From Actinomycetota bacterium (GTDB taxonomy: Bacteria > Actinomycetota > Humimicrobiia > Humimicrobiales > Humimicrobiaceae): a DNA stretch of 8,729 nucleotides. The notes beneath the pieces were generated by a model. The model was not told where the DNA came from, did no database searches, and saw nothing but the letters and a program-made list of their open reading frames with translations. Positions 6,751 to 8,729 of the stretch are shown piece by piece. Every line of letters begins with the position of its first letter. The first letter of the stretch is position 1. The stretch lies in the NCBI GenBank assembly GCA_016783985.1, contig JADHVM010000030.1, forward strand, positions 1 through 8,729, written 5' to 3'. The position numbers and the translations under genes were made by a program.

Positions 6751-6802
6751 TACTACCAAAGCTTGACAATATCTCTGATTTTCTTTATGCTATTTGGTAG
6801 TA
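6751..6802. repeat. 10-bp inverted repeat enclosing the tRNA promoter
   Basis: TACTACCAAA (6751-6760) and TTTGGTAGTA (6793-6802) are perfect inverted copies separated by 32 bases. The arms lie just outside the -35 and just after the -10 box of the tRNA promoter. They could be paired operator half-sites, an invertible-promoter structure or chance. Nothing in the window (no recombinase gene) favours inversion. Confidence 0.5.
6763..6791 (+). promoter_or_regulatory. Promoter of tRNA-Leu
   Basis: TTGACA (6763-6768), a 17-base spacer and TATGCT (6786-6791) on the plus strand form a good sigma-70-type promoter. The expected start near 6798 leaves a leader of about 44 bases before the mature tRNA. 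It is divergent from the ROK promoter, with about 55 bases between the two -35 boxes. Confidence 0.7.
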
Positions 6803-6831
6803 AATAACTTATTCTTGTCTTACCTGTTAAT

Positions 6832-6841
6832 AAAAAAATAA
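6832..6841 (-). terminator. T-run after the tRNA complement; possible terminator of the zincin unit
   Basis: On the minus strand the complement of the tRNA ends in the acceptor-stem sequence CTTCGGC, directly followed by TTATTTTTTT. The folded complement of the tRNA (GC-rich T-arm, 7-bp acceptor stem) plus this T-run could stop transcription arriving from the zincin gene. It is not a compact classic hairpin, so the call is tentative. Confidence 0.3.
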
Positions 6842-6928
6842 GCCGAAGTGGCGGAATCGGTAGACGCGCTACGTTCAGGGCGTAGTAGGTGTATGCCTGT
6901 GGGGGTTCAAATCCCCCCTTCGGCACCA
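6842..6928 (+). tRNA. tRNA-Leu (anticodon CAG), CCA encoded
   Basis: A complete class II tRNA of 87 bases including the encoded CCA. The acceptor stem GCCGAAG (6842-6848) pairs with CTTCGGC (6918-6924), followed by discriminator A and CCA. The D-arm carries TGGCGGAATCGGTAGACGCG. The anticodon stem CTACG/CGTAG holds the loop TTCAGGG with anticodon CAG at 6876-6878, which reads CUG codons. The long variable arm AGGT/GCCT (6887-6898) is typical of leucine tRNAs. The T-arm is GGGGG-TTCAAAT-CCCCC. No second copy of the 3' end is present, so there is no sign of an integrated element here. The last bases overlap, on the opposite strand, the end of the zincin gene. Confidence 0.97.
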
Positions 6929-7305
6929 TCCCTCTCCCTTTCAATCTTTCGCAAATCTGCTTCTCCTAAACCAAAATAATGCCCAATCTCATGAACAACC
7001 ACTCTTCTAACGGATTCTCTTATTTCTTCTTTATTTCTACAGCGTACTTCTATAGGCTTTTTAAAGATAATAATCTTATCGGGCATAACATTCCTATACC
7101 AGATACCTCTTCTGGTATAAGGGACTCCCCGATAAAGACCCAGAAGCCCATAAGGTGATTTTATCTTCATCTCCATAAGAAGTTCTTGAGAAGGCAGATC
7201 TTCAATGACTACGACAATATTTTCCATCTTTTCTCTAAATTTTTCGGGAAGGGTGCTTATTGCTTCAGTTACTAATTCCTCAAATTCTTCTTCGGTTACT
7301 TTCAT
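6907..7305 (-). CDS. Small zinc metallopeptidase, Zincin_1 family
   Basis: Predicted cytoplasmic zincin-like metallopeptidase of 132 residues, near the usual family size; its substrate is not known. No signal peptide or membrane helix is visible. The family pattern runs through the whole protein: FEELVTEAISTLPEKF at 8-23, VVVIEDLP at 31-38, LLGLYRGVPYTRR at 54-66, PDKIIIFKKPIE at 75-86 and HEIGHYFGLGE at 105-115. H105 and H109 are probable zinc ligands, E106 the catalytic base and E115 a possible third ligand. The start ATG 7305 lies one base after the stop of the flavodoxin-like gene (TAAAATG), so translation is probably coupled. The last residues (DGAEGGI) are read from the complement of the tRNA 3' end and the stop lies in its T-loop. 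This tail is beyond the conserved part and probably has no catalytic function. Confidence 0.88.
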   Translation of the reverse strand: MKVTEEEFEELVTEAISTLPEKFREKMENIVVVIEDLPSQELLMEMKIKSPYGLLGLYRGVPYTRRGIWYRNVMPDKIIIFKKPIEVRCRNKEEIRESVRRVVVHEIGHYFGLGEADLRKIERERDGAEGGI

Positions 7306-7306
7306 T

Positions 7307-7789
7307 TTATTTCATTATCTCTTCTTTTAAATTGTTTATAAATTCTTTAACTTTCTGCATATATTGGTCTCTTGCCACTTCTCGTGAGGTCAGTTGAAGT
7401 AAAGCAAGTGGGGTTTTTTGACTAAGGTTTTTCATATCAGTAAATACTTTCTCAGCATCTGAGCCTAATCGGGTACAGAAAAAAGCTATATTTTTAAAAC
7501 CTTCCTTATGCAAGGAAAGATAGGTTCTGATAGGGGTAGAAATGTTAGAGGACCAGACAGGGGTTCCGATAATAACCAGGTCATATAAAGAAGGATTATT
7601 CTTTATCTCTTTAATTACGGTTAATCTTCTCAAGTTAGCATCAGTCCCGGCACTTAAGAATCCTACAATCCCTTCCCTGCTTTTAATATCGAAAATCTCT
7701 TCCTTATCACACTTCAAGATTTCTGAAATAGCTTCGGCTACTTTTTTAGTTCTACCGCTTCTCGAATAAAATACTACTAATATTTTCAT
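7307..7789 (-). CDS. Flavodoxin-like protein
   Basis: FMN-binding flavodoxin-fold protein of 160 residues, expected in the cytoplasm as an electron carrier or small quinone/flavin reductase. The N-terminal strand KILVVFYSRSGRT (2-14) is the classic strand plus phosphate loop of flavodoxins (S-x-S/T-G-x-T). VIIGTPVWSSNISTPIRTYL (72-91) is the second FMN loop; TPVW with the following small residues is typical of the flavodoxin/NAD(P)H oxidoreductase group. IAFFCTRLGSDAEKVF (101-116) is the third. The start ATG 7789 has AAGGAG upstream at normal distance. It is followed one base later by the zincin gene. No redox partner lies next to it, so the pathway stays open. It could also be described as a multimeric flavodoxin WrbA-like protein, but it is shorter than WrbA. 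Confidence 0.85.
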   Translation of the reverse strand: MKILVVFYSRSGRTKKVAEAISEILKCDKEEIFDIKSREGIVGFLSAGTDANLRRLTVIKEIKNNPSLYDLVIIGTPVWSSNISTPIRTYLSLHKEGFKNIAFFCTRLGSDAEKVFTDMKNLSQKTPLALLQLTSREVARDQYMQKVKEFINNLKEEIMK

Positions 7790-7811
7790 TAAAAATCTCC
7801 TTAATTTTTTA

Positions 7812-7842
7812 TTTTACCGTAAAATATTCTTTTAGCGTAAAA
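7812..7842. promoter_or_regulatory. Tandem 13-bp near-palindromes before the flavodoxin gene
   Basis: TTTTACCGTAAAA (7812-7824; palindromic around the central base) and TTTTAGCGTAAAA (7830-7842) are repeated with an 18-bp period in the 66-bp gap between the C69 gene and the flavodoxin ribosome binding site. Two ordered copies suggest a protein binding site controlling the flavodoxin-zincin pair. No convincing promoter is visible next to them. Confidence 0.4.
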
Positions 7843-7855
7843 ATCTTTGTTTATC

Positions 7856-8729
7856 TTACACGATTTCGTTTCGTTTATTATATCCTTTCCAATAACGGCT
7901 GAAACTCCATCCCAAATTTACCGAAGTAAGATGATCTAATTTAGAACCCCAATTTTTAACAATGGCTCGGGCTCGGATAAAATATTCATTAATCTGTTTT
8001 TGATTTAATGTGCCTAAACTGTTTTCAATAGAGGAAATTATTTCTTCCTCATAATTAATTATTAAAGGTTGAATTTCAGCTTCTGCAGAATTAAAATTTA
8101 GTAAAGCCTTTCGGTGAAAACGCTCACTCTCCCACCAACAAGATTTTGAATTATAGCTTTCACTCCCCTCGGTATACTCACCAGGAACATCGGTATCGGT
8201 AGAAAAAACGGGGAAAAAGGGACTTAAGCAAGGGTTGGAAGCCCCGGTAGTATAAAAGAACTGCCCGCTCTCACTAGTTTTTGCAACCAGAGAACAGACT
8301 GTTTGGGTTCGGCGAAATAATTTGTCTGCTGCGTGTAAGCATAAAGTAGCTCCAGGACCACGATTAGGAGTCCATTGGGAGTTATCCCCATGATCTCGTA
8401 AAATATTTATAAAATCTTTGGTAGCCAATTTCTTCTTCCTTTGTGAAAGCAAAGCTCGGGAACGTTTTTCCCGTTCAATCCCCTTAGCCGCCCAGGTCAT
8501 AAATTTGGCAGAATAACATTTTCGAAAATTAAAATCCTTTTCGTTTTTACAGTAACCCTTTTTAATTGCATTTTCTATTAATCCTTCAGAGCAAGAATCA
8601 TAATCTTTTTGTAAAGATATTATATTAGATATACTCCAAATATCAGTAATTTTCTTCCAGGCCCACCAAGTTTTCACTGTCTCTAATACATAGGCTTCTT
8701 TCTTATCGGCAATTAAAAAACTGTTCATA
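7856..8729 (-). CDS. Peptidase family C69 (dipeptidase/secernin-like), 5' end beyond the right edge
   Basis: C-terminal part (about 290 residues) of an N-terminal-nucleophile hydrolase of family C69, whose members cleave dipeptides or other amide bonds. Recognisable conserved stretches in order are NSFLIADKKEAYVLET, the WSISNIISLQKDYD segment ending in GLIENAIKKGYC, TPNRGPGATLCLHA, RTQTVCSLVAK, and TTGASNPCLSPFFPVF; all match the secernin/PepD pattern. The first Met in the window (8728) is internal, since the stretch NSFLIAD normally lies well inside the protein; the true start and the catalytic N-terminal Cys are outside the window. The gene ends 66 bases before the flavodoxin-like gene in the same direction. 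Whether the product is secreted cannot be seen here. Confidence 0.88.
   Translation of the reverse strand, partial: MNSFLIADKKEAYVLETVKTWWAWKKITDIWSISNIISLQKDYDSCSEGLIENAIKKGYCKNEKDFNFRKCYSAKFMTWAAKGIEREKRSRALLSQRKKKLATKDFINILRDHGDNSQWTPNRGPGATLCLHAADKLFRRTQTVCSLVAKTSESGQFFYTTGASNPCLSPFFPVFSTDTDVPGEYTEGSESYNSKSCWWESERFHRKALLNFNSAEAEIQPLIINYEEEIISSIENSLGTLNQKQINEYFIRARAIVKNWGSKLDHLTSVNLGWSFSRYWKGYNKRNEIV

Noticed and set aside
6842..6928. tRNA-Leu as an attachment site of an integrated element
   Set aside because: No direct repeat of the tRNA 3' end, integrase or phage gene is found in the window.
6753..6944. 63-codon minus-strand ORF with GGFEPPQAYTYYALNVARLP across the tRNA
   Set aside because: This is the translated complement of tRNA-Leu, a well-known spurious protein seen opposite leucine tRNAs in many genomes; no ribosome binding site or family supports it.
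1..8729. CRISPR array, toxin-antitoxin or anti-phage system
   Set aside because: No regular short repeats with spacers and no characteristic defence or toxin genes are seen on either strand.

Overview
The window is AT-rich bacterial DNA. It carries a carbohydrate-uptake locus next to a short run of housekeeping-type genes. Gene content suggests an anaerobic, fermentative bacterium: tandem family-1 sugar ABC systems, a ROK repressor, a small zincin, a flavodoxin and a C69 peptidase. Firmicutes-like or Atribacterota-like lineages would fit, but nothing in the sequence fixes the taxon and this is only an inference. All protein genes lie on the minus strand, so the locus reads from right to left. 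The only plus-strand gene is a tRNA-Leu.

Sugar locus, in transcription order (6707 down to 1): a strong sigma-70-type promoter; a ROK-family repressor (5407-6615); a 293-bp leader segment (5114-5406); binding protein SBP1 (3918-5195); an intercistronic hairpin; a MalF-type permease (2837-3775); a MalG-type permease (1953-2786); a 36-codon fragment that looks like the start of a GH3 beta-glycosidase (1770-1878); a second, about 97% identical copy of the leader segment (1480-1769); binding protein SBP2 (284-1561); a second intercistronic hairpin; and the first 71 codons of another MalF-type permease running off the left edge. These are two import modules, each opening with binding protein - hairpin - MalF-type permease. 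No ATPase is present in the window. The ROK protein keeps its sugar- and zinc-binding residues but has lost the kinase phosphate motif, so it probably senses a sugar and controls both modules.

The most notable feature is the duplicated leader. It covers a possible promoter, an operator-like palindrome, a purine-rich stretch with a stand-alone GAAAGGAGG, the true ribosome binding site and the first 27 codons (signal peptide). The two mature binding proteins that follow are only distantly related. One copy begins exactly after the ROK stop codon. The other begins exactly where the GH3 fragment breaks off. This looks like a portable expression-and-secretion cassette, or a module duplication or insertion that destroyed a GH3 gene.

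Right part: a promoter flanked by a 10-bp inverted repeat drives tRNA-Leu(CAG) on the plus strand (6842-6928). Facing it on the minus strand is a gene string: C69 peptidase (cut by the right edge), flavodoxin-like protein (7307-7789) and Zincin_1-type metallopeptidase (6907-7305). The stop codon of the zincin gene lies inside the complement of the tRNA T-arm, so the two transcription units converge and overlap.
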